A DNA stretch of 11,293 nucleotides from NCBI GenBank assembly GCA_026394095.1, contig JAPKYY010000810.1, positions 1-11,293 of the forward strand. The letters are read 5' to 3'. Below the pieces are notes generated by a model, which saw only the letters and a program-made list of their open reading frames with translations, was not told the origin of the DNA and did not search any database. The position numbers were made by a program, and so were the translations under genes. The stretch is from Acidobacteriota bacterium. Its GTDB lineage: Bacteria > Acidobacteriota > Terriglobia > Bryobacterales > Bryobacteraceae. This document shows positions 1 to 7,552 of the stretch, in pieces. The stretch's first letter is position 1. Each line of letters begins with the position of its first letter.

Positions 1-54
1 GTTGTCTTGCAGCCAGGCAACTAGTTGTGCGACCCTAAATTTTTACTGCAATGC

Positions 55-117
55 CCATGGCCCGCAACAATGAGCGCAAGGTGAGTCTCAGCGTAATGCT
101 GCGAATCACGGCCATGG
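55..117. promoter_or_regulatory. Concentric inverted repeats, possible operator
   Basis: CCATGGCC at 55-62 is the exact reverse complement of GGCCATGG at 110-117. The midpoint of this pair is base 86, which is also the centre of the smaller palindrome TGAGTCTCA at 82-90. A third imperfect palindrome, CAGCGTAATGCTG, lies at 89-101. The sequence between the arms is otherwise poorly complementary, so a long RNA stem is unlikely. A protein-binding site for a nitrogen- or guanidine-responsive regulator is possible. CCATGG is itself palindromic, so part of the match is expected by chance. Confidence 0.25.
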
Positions 118-191
118 ACGTTTGCTGTGGTCCCCCCATCCGTTTTTAGTCTTCCCCGCCGATTTCTTCAACGACAATTTGGACCTTTTGA

Positions 192-197
192 AAGGAG
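192..197 (+). promoter_or_regulatory. Ribosome binding site of the first operon gene
   Basis: AAGGAG lies six bases before the ATG at 204. It is the best Shine-Dalgarno in the operon and fixes the start of the first DUF1989 gene. The three downstream genes overlap their predecessors and probably rely partly on translational coupling. Confidence 0.8.
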
Positions 198-203
198 AGC
201 CTT

Positions 204-920
204 ATGGCCCCCGATACACTCTTATTTGAAGAAGTGTTGCGTGGCGGCGCCAGCTTTGCGCATGTTCTAAAGCGCGGCACGGCGTTGCAGATTACAGACA
301 TTGAGGGTGGGGCAAACGTTCCCATCACCTTCTTCAATTTTGAACTTCTCGTCGAGCGCTACAACATGCCCGACACCCTGAAGGGCCAGCACACCGCCCA
401 CCTTACCAAAGGCCATTGCATCTATTCCGACATGGGCCGCGTGCTCTGCTCGATCATCGATGACACCGTCGGCTGGCACGATCCAATCGGCGCTCACTCC
501 ACCGACGAAAGCGTCAAGGCCAAGTACGGCGAACACAGCTATCAGGAATTCCGCAACGACTGGTACACCTCCACCCGCCAGAACTTCCTGCGAGAACTCG
601 CCAAGTTCAACATGGACCGTCGCGATCTTCAGGCGCAGATCAACTTCTTCTCAAAGGTACAAGTCGACGAAGAAGGCCGCATGAAATTCATCCCCGGCAA
701 CTCAAAGGCTGGGGATTCTGTCACCCTGCGCTCTGAGATGAACACCCTGCTCATCATAGATACCAACCCGCATCCGCTCGATCCCAGCCCGGTCTACAAG
801 CCAAAGCCCGTACACCTTCGCTTCCATCGCGTAGATCCCCCTGCGGCCGATGATCTCTGCCGCAACTCCTGTCCAGAAAACACCCGTGGCTTCATCAATT
901 CCGAAAGGTATTTCCTCTAA
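204..920 (+). CDS. DUF1989 protein, larger carboxyguanidine deiminase subunit (238 aa)
   Basis: This is a DUF1989 protein of the kind long annotated as urea carboxylase/amidolyase-associated protein. Visible family features are the [10 protein letters not shown] stretch at residues 91-100, the [17 protein letters not shown] segment around 116-132, the [14 protein letters not shown] segment around 139-152 and a PHPLDPSP motif at 189-196. Established work on such adjacent DUF1989 pairs shows a heteromeric carboxyguanidine deiminase (CgdAB) that converts carboxyguanidine to allophanate and ammonia. The assignment here rests on family membership and the neighbours: the second DUF1989 gene, the carboxylase and allophanate hydrolase. 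It is the larger of the pair; I do not assign the A or B letter. No signal peptide is visible, so it should be cytoplasmic. The start follows AAGGAG at a good distance, and the stop overlaps the next ATG by one base (TAATG). Confidence 0.88.
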   Translation: MAPDTLLFEEVLRGGASFAHVLKRGTALQITDIEGGANVPITFFNFELLVERYNMPDTLKGQHTAHLTKGHCIYSDMGRVLCSIIDDTVGWHDPIGAHSTDESVKAKYGEHSYQEFRNDWYTSTRQNFLRELAKFNMDRRDLQAQINFFSKVQVDEEGRMKFIPGNSKAGDSVTLRSEMNTLLIIDTNPHPLDPSPVYKPKPVHLRFHRVDPPAADDLCRNSCPENTRGFINSERYFL

Positions 921-1573
921 TGAGCGACCGCGTACTCATCGAAAGCAACCTCGACCCCGCCACGGCAATCTATGATTCCGTCCTGCCTGCCGGCGAAGGC
1001 TGGATCCACGAAGTCAAGAAGGGACAGACCTTCCGCATCGTCGATCTTGGCGGCAACCAGGCCGCCGACACCCTCTTCTACAACGCCCGCGATTTCAGCG
1101 AGCGCTATTCCGCCCTCGACACCATCAATGATCAAGGCAGCATCTACCTCACCACCGGCTCCCGACTGATCTCGAATCTCGGCAACGAACTGATGGTAAT
1201 CACGGCTGACACCTGCGGCCGTCACGACACCCTCGGTGGCGCATGCGCTGCCGAATCCAATCAGGTGCGCTACGCCATCGACAAGCGCTACATGCATAGC
1301 TGCCGCAACTCCTTCACGATGGCCCTCGCCTCGTGGGGTGTGTCTAAACGCGACATGACATCGAACGTCAACTTCTTCATGAACGTGCCAGTCACCCCTG
1401 CCGGCAAGCTCACCTTTGAAGACGGAATTTCTGAAGCCGGCAAATACGTAGAGATGAAGGCCACCATGGACGTGGCTGTGGTCATCAGCAACTGCCCCCA
1501 ACTCAACAACCCCTGTAACGCATATAATCCGACCCCCGTACGGTTGCTGGTATGGGGCGCCGATGTTTCGTAA
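920..1573 (+). CDS. DUF1989 protein, smaller carboxyguanidine deiminase subunit (217 aa)
   Basis: This is the second DUF1989 protein, a distant paralogue of the preceding gene. Family features include [13 protein letters not shown] at residues 98-110, HSCRNSF at 126-132, the [11 protein letters not shown] stretch at 148-158 and [10 protein letters not shown] at 191-200. The Cys/His/Asp-rich 98-110 stretch is conserved in the family and may contribute to metal binding or catalysis, which I infer rather than see. It probably forms a heteromer with its neighbour to deiminate carboxyguanidine to allophanate. The ATG overlaps the upstream stop by one base, and the weak AAAGG at 905-909 lies about ten bases before it, so coupled translation with near-equal subunit output is likely. 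Its 3' end overlaps the carboxylase gene by 11 bases in another frame. Confidence 0.88.
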   Translation: MSDRVLIESNLDPATAIYDSVLPAGEGWIHEVKKGQTFRIVDLGGNQAADTLFYNARDFSERYSALDTINDQGSIYLTTGSRLISNLGNELMVITADTCGRHDTLGGACAAESNQVRYAIDKRYMHSCRNSFTMALASWGVSKRDMTSNVNFFMNVPVTPAGKLTFEDGISEAGKYVEMKATMDVAVVISNCPQLNNPCNAYNPTPVRLLVWGADVS

Positions 1574-4500
1574 GGTACTCATTGCCAACCGCGGCGCAAT
1601 CGCCTGCCGCATCCTCCGCACGCTCCGCAAAATGGGCATTGCCAGCGTCGCCGTTTACTCTGAGGCAGACCGCCACGCTGCCCACGTAGAAGAAGCCGAC
1701 GAAGCCTACCTGCTCGGCCCCGCCCCTGCTGCTCAAAGCTATCTCCTCGGCGACAAGATCATCGCCATCGCCAAAGAAACCGGCGCTGAAGCGATCCATC
1801 CCGGCTACGGCTTCCTAAGCGAAAACGCAAGTTTCGCCGATCAGTGCGCCGCTGCTGGTATTAAGTTCATCGGCCCAACGGGCGACCAGATGCGAGCCTT
1901 CGGCCTCAAGCATCGCGCGCGCGAACTTGCCGTCGCCGCCAACGTTCCCCTCCTGCCTGGCACCCCTCTCTTAAGCGGCGTAGAAGAATCGCTCACTGAA
2001 GCCAGCCGCATCGGCTATCCCGTAATGCTCAAGAGCACCGCCGGCGGTGGTGGCATCGGTATGCGGCTCTGCCGCAGCGCAGAGGAGCTCAGTGAAAACT
2101 ACTTGAGCGTTGAACGCTTGAGTCTCGCGAACTTCAAAGACGCCGGCCTCTATCTCGAGAAGTACGTCGAACGCGCCCGCCACATCGAAGTACAGATCTT
2201 CGGCAACGGCAAAGGCCAGGTGATCGCCCTCGGCGAACGCGATTGCTCCGTGCAGCGCCGCAACCAGAAGATCATCGAAGAAACTCCCGCCCCCGGCCTT
2301 AGCGACACGCAGCGCAGCGAACTCCTCGCCGTTGCCGAACGCCTTGCCCTCACCGTAGGCTATGAATCCGCCGGCACCGTCGAGTTTGTCTACGATGCTT
2401 CAAACGGCCAGTTTTACTTCCTCGAAGTAAACACGCGCCTCCAGGTCGAACACGGCGTCACCGAAGAAGTCACCGGTGTTGACCTCGTCGAATGGATGCT
2501 CCGCGCCGCCGCTGGCGAGATGAACGATCTCGAAGCCATCCGGCCCAAGTCGCACGGTGCTTCCATCCAGGTGCGTCTCTACGCCGAAGACCCCTTCAAG
2601 AACTTCCAGCCCAGCGCCGGCCTGCTCACTAACGTGGTCTTCCCGTCTGCTGCGCGAGTCGATGGCTGGGTCCGTTCAGGCACCAACGTCACCGCGTTCT
2701 ACGATCCTCTGCTAGCAAAGCTAATCGTCAAAGCCAATACCCGCGACGAAGCAATTGCCCTGCTTCAGGACGCCCTGCAATCCACGCGTCTGGACGGCAT
2801 CGAAACCAACCTCGGCTACCTGCGTGAACTCATCTCCGGCAAACAATTCGGCCAGGGCGATGTCTACACGAAGATGACCGATACCTTCGTCTTCCAGCCG
2901 CGCACCATTGAGGTGCTCGATGGCGGAACGATGACGACGGTGCAGGATCTCCCCGGCCGTCTCGGCTATTGGGATGTCGGTGTACCTCCCTCAGGCCCCA
3001 TGGACGCCTTGAGCTTCCAACTCGGCAACCGTCTGCTCGGCAATGCCGACACTGCCGCCGGCTTTGAGTGCACCCTCAGCGGCCCCACTCTGCGCTTCAA
3101 CGTCGCCACCCGCATCGCTCTGACGGGTGCAGTGATGGAAGCAACGCTCGATGGCAACCCCGTCCCCAACTGGCAGGCGATCGACGTCCCAGCCGGCGCA
3201 ACTCTCGAACTGCAAGCGATCGAAGGCCCGGGCGCACGCACCTACATCCTCTTCGCTGGTGGTCTTGAAGTCCCAGACTATCTCGGCAGCAAGAGCACCT
3301 TTACGCTCGGCAACTTCGGCGGCCACGGTGGCCGCGCCGTCCGCACGGGCGACACCCTCCATCTGGCAAGCACACACACCACAGAAGCCGCAGCAATCGA
3401 AGTCCCGGCGATCTCAAACAACTGGGAAATCGAAGTCCTCTACGGCCCCCATGGCGCGCCTGAATTCTTCACCCCCGGCGACATCGAAGCATTCTTCGCC
3501 GCAAACTGGAAGGTCCACTACAACTCCTCCCGCACCGGCGTCCGCCTCATCGGGCCCAAGCCCAAATGGGCACGCAAAGACGGCGGCGAGGCGGGCCTCC
3601 ATCCTTCAAACATCCACGACAACGCCTACGCCATCGGCGCAATCGACTTCACCGGCGACATGCCCGTCATCCTGGGCCCTGACGGCCCAAGCCTCGGCGG
3701 CTTTGTCTGCCCCGCAACCATCACCTCACGGGACCTCTGGAAGATCGGCCAACTCAAGGCCGGCGATACAGTCCACTTCCACGCAGTGCAAAAGAACGGC
3801 GAACGCGCCCCCGCCATCCTGCATCGCAACAAGGACGTAGTCTTCCGCCAAGCCGGTGATCGATACCTGCTAATTGAATACGGCGAACTCATCCTTGACC
3901 TCCCGCTGCGCTTCCGCGTCCAAGCCGTCTACAACTGGTTCCAGAACCACAAGCCCGCCGGCGTCATCGACGTCACCCCCGGCATCCGTTCTTTCCAGGT
4001 GCACTACGATCCCACTCACGTAAGCCGCGAAACGCTGATCGAGTTGATCGACCGTGCCGAAGACGACATCGATAGCAACCAGGCCACCGAGGTCTCTTCG
4101 CGCGAAGTCTGGCTGCCGCTCAGTTGGGACGACCCAGCCACCCAACTCGCCATCGACAAGTACATGCGCTCGGTCCGTCCAGACGCTCCCTGGTGCCCGT
4201 CCAACATCGAATTCATCCGCCGCATCAACGGTCTGGATTCCATTCAAGACGTTTACGACACCGTCTTCAACGCGAGCTACCTCGTACTCGGCCTAGGCGA
4301 CGTCTACCTTGGCGCACCCGTAGCAACCCCGCTCGATCCGCGCCATCGTCTGGTCACCACCAAGTACAACCCGGCCCGCACCTGGACAGCCGAAAACTCC
4401 GTCGGCATCGGCGGCGCATACATGTGCGTCTACGGCATGGAAGGCCCCGGCGGCTACCAGTTTGTTGGCCGCACGATCCAGATGTGGAATACCTACCGCA

Positions 4501-5060
4501 CCACGCGCGAGTTCACGCCCAACCACCCCTGGCTGCTGCGCTTCTTCGATCGAATCCGCTTCTTCCCGGTCAGCGCCGATGAATTACTGAAGCTCCGTGA
4601 AGACTTCCCCAACGGCCGCTACCCTCTGCGCATTGAAGAAGGCAGCTTCCGCCTCGACGAGTACAAGCAATTCCTTGAATCGATCAGCGAATCGGCCACC
4701 GCCTTCCAGACCAAACAACGCACTGCCTTCCAGGAAGAGCGCGCCCGCTGGGCAGCCATCGGTGCCGACAAGGTCAACGACGAAGCGGACCTTGTTGTCG
4801 AAGCCGCACCCGAGATCGTCATCCCTCCCGGCTTCAAGGCCCTCAAAGCCTCAAGCGCCGGCAGCATCTGGAGCATCGACGCGCAAGAAGGCGATCAGCT
4901 CAAGCCCGGCCAGAAGGTCATCCTCATCGAAGCCATGAAAATGGAAGTCGCCGTGGCCACTGCCACCGGTGGCCGCCTCCATTCCGTCCACTGCAAAACC
5001 GGGCAAGCCGTAATGCCCGGACAAATCCTCGCCATCCTGCAACCGGAGCCCAAAGCATGA
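1563..5060 (+). CDS. Biotin-dependent urea/guanidine carboxylase (1165 aa)
   Basis: This is a single-chain biotin carboxylase. It uses ATP and bicarbonate to carboxylate biotin, then moves the carboxyl group to a small amidine or urea substrate. The biotin carboxylase part spans about 1-445: [14 protein letters not shown] near the start, the ATP-grasp glycine loop [11 protein letters not shown] at 157-167, and [14 protein letters not shown] at 288-301. The carboxyltransferase part is KipA-like ([10 protein letters not shown] at 461-470, PPSGPMDA nearby) and then KipI-like. A C-terminal biotinyl domain carries EAMKME, with Lys1126 as the predicted biotin site. Length is normal for the family. 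Databases would call this urea carboxylase. Its place directly after a DUF1989 pair fits the guanidine carboxylases described biochemically in such operons, so guanidine is the favoured substrate; urea cannot be excluded from sequence alone. It starts 11 bases inside the upstream gene, and its TGA overlaps the next ATG (ATGA). Confidence 0.93.
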   Translation: MFRKVLIANRGAIACRILRTLRKMGIASVAVYSEADRHAAHVEEADEAYLLGPAPAAQSYLLGDKIIAIAKETGAEAIHPGYGFLSENASFADQCAAAGIKFIGPTGDQMRAFGLKHRARELAVAANVPLLPGTPLLSGVEESLTEASRIGYPVMLKSTAGGGGIGMRLCRSAEELSENYLSVERLSLANFKDAGLYLEKYVERARHIEVQIFGNGKGQVIALGERDCSVQRRNQKIIEETPAPGLSDTQRSELLAVAERLALTVGYESAGTVEFVYDASNGQFYFLEVNTRLQVEHGVTEEVTGVDLVEWMLRAAAGEMNDLEAIRPKSHGASIQVRLYAEDPFKNFQPSAGLLTNVVFPSAARVDGWVRSGTNVTAFYDPLLAKLIVKANTRDEAIALLQDALQSTRLDGIETNLGYLRELISGKQFGQGDVYTKMTDTFVFQPRTIEVLDGGTMTTVQDLPGRLGYWDVGVPPSGPMDALSFQLGNRLLGNADTAAGFECTLSGPTLRFNVATRIALTGAVMEATLDGNPVPNWQAIDVPAGATLELQAIEGPGARTYILFAGGLEVPDYLGSKSTFTLGNFGGHGGRAVRTGDTLHLASTHTTEAAAIEVPAISNNWEIEVLYGPHGAPEFFTPGDIEAFFAANWKVHYNSSRTGVRLIGPKPKWARKDGGEAGLHPSNIHDNAYAIGAIDFTGDMPVILGPDGPSLGGFVCPATITSRDLWKIGQLKAGDTVHFHAVQKNGERAPAILHRNKDVVFRQAGDRYLLIEYGELILDLPLRFRVQAVYNWFQNHKPAGVIDVTPGIRSFQVHYDPTHVSRETLIELIDRAEDDIDSNQATEVSSREVWLPLSWDDPATQLAIDKYMRSVRPDAPWCPSNIEFIRRINGLDSIQDVYDTVFNASYLVLGLGDVYLGAPVATPLDPRHRLVTTKYNPARTWTAENSVGIGGAYMCVYGMEGPGGYQFVGRTIQMWNTYRTTREFTPNHPWLLRFFDRIRFFPVSADELLKLREDFPNGRYPLRIEEGSFRLDEYKQFLESISESATAFQTKQRTAFQEERARWAAIGADKVNDEADLVVEAAPEIVIPPGFKALKASSAGSIWSIDAQEGDQLKPGQKVILIEAMKMEVAVATATGGRLHSVHCKTGQAVMPGQILAILQPEPKA

Positions 5061-6568
5061 AGCCAACAGAAGCAGTCCGCCAAGCCTATGCTCGGATCAA
5101 CGCAGAAACCCGGCAACCCATCTGGATCGCGAAAGTCCCCGAAGACGTAGCGATGTCCCAGGCTGCCGCTCTTGAAGCCCATCCCGAGGCCGCCTCCAAG
5201 CCCCTCTACGGCCTCACCTTCGCCGTCAAAGACAACATCGACGTAGCAGGCATGCCCACCACAGCAGCCTGCCCTGCCTACGCCTACACTCCAGACAAGA
5301 ACGCCCATGTCGTAGACCAACTCCAGGCCGCCGGCGCAATCCTCGTAGGCAAAACGAACATGGACCAGTTCGCTACCGGCCTCGTCGGTACACGCTCCCC
5401 CTACGGCGCCTGCTCCAGCGTCTTCAATCAGGACTACATCTCTGGCGGCTCCAGCTCTGGCTCTGCCGTCGCGGTCGCGCTCAACCAGGTAGACTTCTCA
5501 CTCGGCACAGACACTGCCGGCTCCGGCCGCGTCCCCGCCGGCTTCAACAATCTGATTGGCCTCAAGCCCACACGAGGCCTCATCAGCGCCACCGGCGTCG
5601 TCCCAGCCTGCCGCACCCTCGATTGCGTCTCGATCTTCTCAAGACAAGCCGCCACCGCACTCAAGGTCTTGCAAGCTGCAGCCAAGCCCGACCCAACTGA
5701 CTTCCTCTCCCGACCCCTGGTCGCAAGCAAGGGAGCCGCCTGGCCCCCAACCAAACTCCGCCTCGGCATCCCCAAGGCTAGCCAGCTCGAATTCTTCGGC
5801 GACACAGAAGCAGAGAAACTCTATCGAGCCAGCATCGAGCGCTTTACAAAGCTGGGAGCCACAATCGTCGAGTTCGACTTCGCACCCTTCCGCCAAGCCG
5901 CAGACCTGCTCTACAGCGGCCCCTGGGTGGCCGAACGTCTGGCCGCTATCGAAGCATTCGCTACAGCCCACGAAGCCGACATGAACCCCGTCGTTGCCAA
6001 GATCATCCTCGGTGCCCGCAAGTACACCGCAGTCGATACCTACCGTTCGATCTACAGGCTTGCAGACCTGCGCACACTCACCGAGACTCAGTGGCCTCAC
6101 ATGGACGCGATGCTGCTGCCGACAACCGGCACTACCTTCACCCACGCCCAGGTCGCCGAAGACCCGATCGGCCGCAACACCCAGCTCGGCTACTACACCA
6201 ACTTCGTCAACCTCCTCGATCTCAGCGCCCTCGCGATCCCCGCTGGTTTCCGTCCCAACGGCCTCCCCTTTGGCGTCACCCTCATCGCCCCCGCCATGGC
6301 CGAAGAATCCCTCACTGCAACAGCCCAGGCCTTCCTGAACGAACCCGCAGCCACACCCCTCCCCAACGGCTTCGTCGAAGTTGCAGTCCTGGGTGCACAC
6401 CTCACCGGCATGCCGCTCAACCACCAGCTCACCTCGCGCGGCGCCTACCTGAGAGAGACCACCCGTACCTCACCCGAATACCGCTTCTACGCGCTGGCTA
6501 ATTCCACCCCACCCAAGCCGGGCCTTGAGTTTTCACCCGGCATGAACGGCCCCGGAATTCAGTGGTAG
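5057..6568 (+). CDS. atzF: Allophanate hydrolase, C-terminally shortened (503 aa)
   Basis: An amidase-signature enzyme that hydrolyses allophanate, the last step of guanidine or urea breakdown. The Ser-cisSer-Lys triad is intact: Lys58 in [11 protein letters not shown], cis-Ser132 in GGSSSGS and nucleophile Ser156 in GTDTAGSGR. The amidase domain covers about 1-435. Then begins the second domain found in full allophanate hydrolases ([17 protein letters not shown], through [15 protein letters not shown] at residue 490). Homologues I know continue for roughly another 70 residues, with an EVEVW-type strand and a final GGW-type motif. Here the protein stops after 13 more residues. None of the forward frames past the stop restores that sequence. 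That domain has been linked to decarboxylating the N-carboxycarbamate intermediate, so the product may release it for spontaneous decay, or activity may be reduced. GGAG at 5045-5048 precedes the start by eight bases. The last 71 bases overlap the convergent DUF4126 gene. Confidence 0.9.
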   Translation: MKPTEAVRQAYARINAETRQPIWIAKVPEDVAMSQAAALEAHPEAASKPLYGLTFAVKDNIDVAGMPTTAACPAYAYTPDKNAHVVDQLQAAGAILVGKTNMDQFATGLVGTRSPYGACSSVFNQDYISGGSSSGSAVAVALNQVDFSLGTDTAGSGRVPAGFNNLIGLKPTRGLISATGVVPACRTLDCVSIFSRQAATALKVLQAAAKPDPTDFLSRPLVASKGAAWPPTKLRLGIPKASQLEFFGDTEAEKLYRASIERFTKLGATIVEFDFAPFRQAADLLYSGPWVAERLAAIEAFATAHEADMNPVVAKIILGARKYTAVDTYRSIYRLADLRTLTETQWPHMDAMLLPTTGTTFTHAQVAEDPIGRNTQLGYYTNFVNLLDLSALAIPAGFRPNGLPFGVTLIAPAMAEESLTATAQAFLNEPAATPLPNGFVEVAVLGAHLTGMPLNHQLTSRGAYLRETTRTSPEYRFYALANSTPPKPGLEFSPGMNGPGIQW

Positions 6569-7376
6569 ACAGCTCAACGAAATCGAGAAAGAAGCCTTCG
6601 ACATGCCTCCCCGGCGAGCGCAAAGCCACCTCCTTGTCTCCAAACCAGCCACGAACTCGCAGGGTCGCCCTCCCAGGTGCAATCTTCAGGTAGCCTTTCT
6701 TTAAACGTCCCAGCCCCTTACCGCTCCTCACATAGCCAGTCACTACCGATCCGCCTTTGCTGGCCAGTCCCGGTTTGGTGAAGCTGGTAATTCTGCCCAG
6801 CAAGGTCTGCAACAGGAAACCCAACACCCGAAACAGAAACGGCAGCATGAATCCAATCCCGACCACGATCGCACCCAAGACCGGCAGCGCCACCCAAGGG
6901 TAGTTGTAGGCCAGCAGAATCAAGCCAACCACACTCACATCTTCTGCCATGCTTATGGCCGAGTGCGTTACCGGGTCCGGCACCGCATGTGCTGCCAGCC
7001 GTGTCCCCATCTTCGTCGCATGTGTACCTAGTGCCAGACTCCCAGCAACCACCATTGCCACCGTCTTCATCACCGGGTCCAGATCGCCCATCGCACCCAT
7101 CGCAAGCAGCGCTGCCCCCACCGGCCGGATGAAGGTATGAACCCCATCCCAAATCGGGGTAAAGCCCGGAACCTTATCCGCCACGAACTCCGCCAGATAA
7201 AAAACTGCCGCCACAGACAAAACAATTGGGTTCCCGAGTACCGACAACCCCTCAGGTAATCCATGTAGCCATCCCAGACGCTGCGCAAGGCCTACCGTTA
7301 GCACCACTGCATACACGTTTAGGCCAGAAGCAACCCCAATTCCTAACAAACTCGACAGTCCCTGGGCAAAGTCCAT
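6498..7376 (-). CDS. DUF4126 integral membrane protein (292 aa)
   Basis: The family is recognisable from the N-terminal GVASGLNVYAVVLTVGLAQR, then LAEFVADKVPGFTPIWDGVH and TFIRPVGAALLA, followed by several hydrophobic segments. About six membrane segments lie within the first 200 residues. The final 90 residues are a basic, soluble tail, presumably cytoplasmic. The molecular function is unknown; members are multi-pass inner-membrane proteins. The frame is open up to an ATG at 7442, but I choose 7376 because GGAGGT (7392-7387) sits ten bases before it and the family homology begins there; the 22 extra residues look non-coding. The last 22 residues are encoded inside the convergent allophanate hydrolase gene and may not belong to the conserved protein. 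It is transcribed divergently from the kinase pair. Confidence 0.85.
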   Translation of the reverse strand: MDFAQGLSSLLGIGVASGLNVYAVVLTVGLAQRLGWLHGLPEGLSVLGNPIVLSVAAVFYLAEFVADKVPGFTPIWDGVHTFIRPVGAALLAMGAMGDLDPVMKTVAMVVAGSLALGTHATKMGTRLAAHAVPDPVTHSAISMAEDVSVVGLILLAYNYPWVALPVLGAIVVGIGFMLPFLFRVLGFLLQTLLGRITSFTKPGLASKGGSVVTGYVRSGKGLGRLKKGYLKIAPGRATLRVRGWFGDKEVALRSPGRHVEGFFLDFVELSTTEFRGRSCRVKTQGPAWVGWN

Positions 7377-7386
7377 TTCGAAGTCG

Positions 7387-7392
7387 ACCTCC
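7387..7392 (-). promoter_or_regulatory. Ribosome binding site deciding the DUF4126 start
   Basis: On the minus strand these bases read GGAGGT, a perfect Shine-Dalgarno core ten bases before the ATG at 7376. The site overlaps the in-frame ATG at 7394, which argues against that codon and the one at 7442 as the main start. Confidence 0.75.
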
Positions 7393-7417
7393 ATCGACAG
7401 CCTAGCGCAACTCAAAA

Positions 7418-7454
7418 TCGGGAAACTAGTACCCGAGAGCAAATAGTTTCCCGA
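7418..7454. repeat. Perfect 11-bp inverted repeat
   Basis: TCGGGAAACTA at 7418-7428 is the exact reverse complement of TAGTTTCCCGA at 7444-7454, with 15 bases between. It lies 42 to 78 bases before the DUF4126 start and about 100 bases before the kinase-like gene. Read on the minus strand it would form a strong RNA hairpin followed by TTTTGAG, a short T-run, so a leader attenuator is possible. A dyad operator shared by the divergent genes is the alternative. The loop holds a further CCCGA (7432-7436) that could pair with the first arm instead, giving two competing stems. Confidence 0.6.
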
Positions 7455-7515
7455 CCCGTCTCTAAGGTGTACGCCTCATTGTTTGCTTTCGTTCCCTCGC
7501 CGATTCTACTTTCGT

Positions 7516-7529
7516 ACCCAGTACTGGGT
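7516..7529. promoter_or_regulatory. Perfect 14-bp palindrome upstream of kinase pair
   Basis: ACCCAGTACTGGGT is its own reverse complement over 14 bases and ends 23 bases before the ATG at 7553. Its position between the likely promoter and the ribosome binding site suits a repressor operator. As RNA it could form a short hairpin with a GTAC loop. I do not recognise it as a known regulator site. Confidence 0.4.
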
Positions 7530-7552
7530 CCAGATTCGCAAGGCGGGTCGAA

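Larger units (their letters stand above)
1..203 (+). other. Operon leader and partial intergenic region
   Basis: No gene is supported here; the reading frames entering from the left edge close quickly, at 24, 38 and 73 on the plus strand. The region should carry the promoter of the downstream operon, but I see no convincing -35/-10 pair. I looked for the conserved cores of the three classical guanidine riboswitch classes (the ykkC ACTGGTCCGAGAG-like core, paired ACGR-loop hairpins, and the class III pseudoknot core) and found none. The only structure visible is the inverted-repeat cluster at 55-117 and the ribosome binding site at 192-197. Confidence 0.6.

Noticed and set aside
116..147. Hairpin GGAC/GTCC followed by a T-run, as a terminator or attenuator before the operon
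   Set aside because: The stem is only four pairs with a ten-base loop, and the T-run begins nine bases after it. That is too weak to call.
917..1639. Long minus-strand open frame opposite the second DUF1989 gene
   Set aside because: It lies antisense to a well-supported gene, its peptide matches no family I recognise, and such frames are a by-product of GC-rich codon use. The same applies to the minus-strand frames at 5639-6424 and 8545-9408.
4124..4582. Arg/Pro/His-rich plus-strand frame inside the carboxylase gene
   Set aside because: It is an out-of-frame reading of a conserved carboxyltransferase region; the skewed Arg/Pro/His composition is typical of a shifted GC-rich frame.
920..5060. 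Frameshift or broken gene at the overlapping operon junctions
   Set aside because: Each overlap joins an intact C-terminus to a proper N-terminus (1, 11 and 4 bases), which is normal for translationally coupled genes.
7377..7442. N-terminal extension of the DUF4126 protein from the ATG at 7442
   Set aside because: The extra 22 residues do not resemble the family, the inverted repeat spans this upstream ATG, and GGAGGT sits correctly for the ATG at 7376.
7483..7509. sigma70-like promoter for the kinase pair (TTGCTT with a downstream TTCTAC or GATTCT)
   Set aside because: Spacing is 13 to 15 bases and the -10 match is poor, so I cannot support it.
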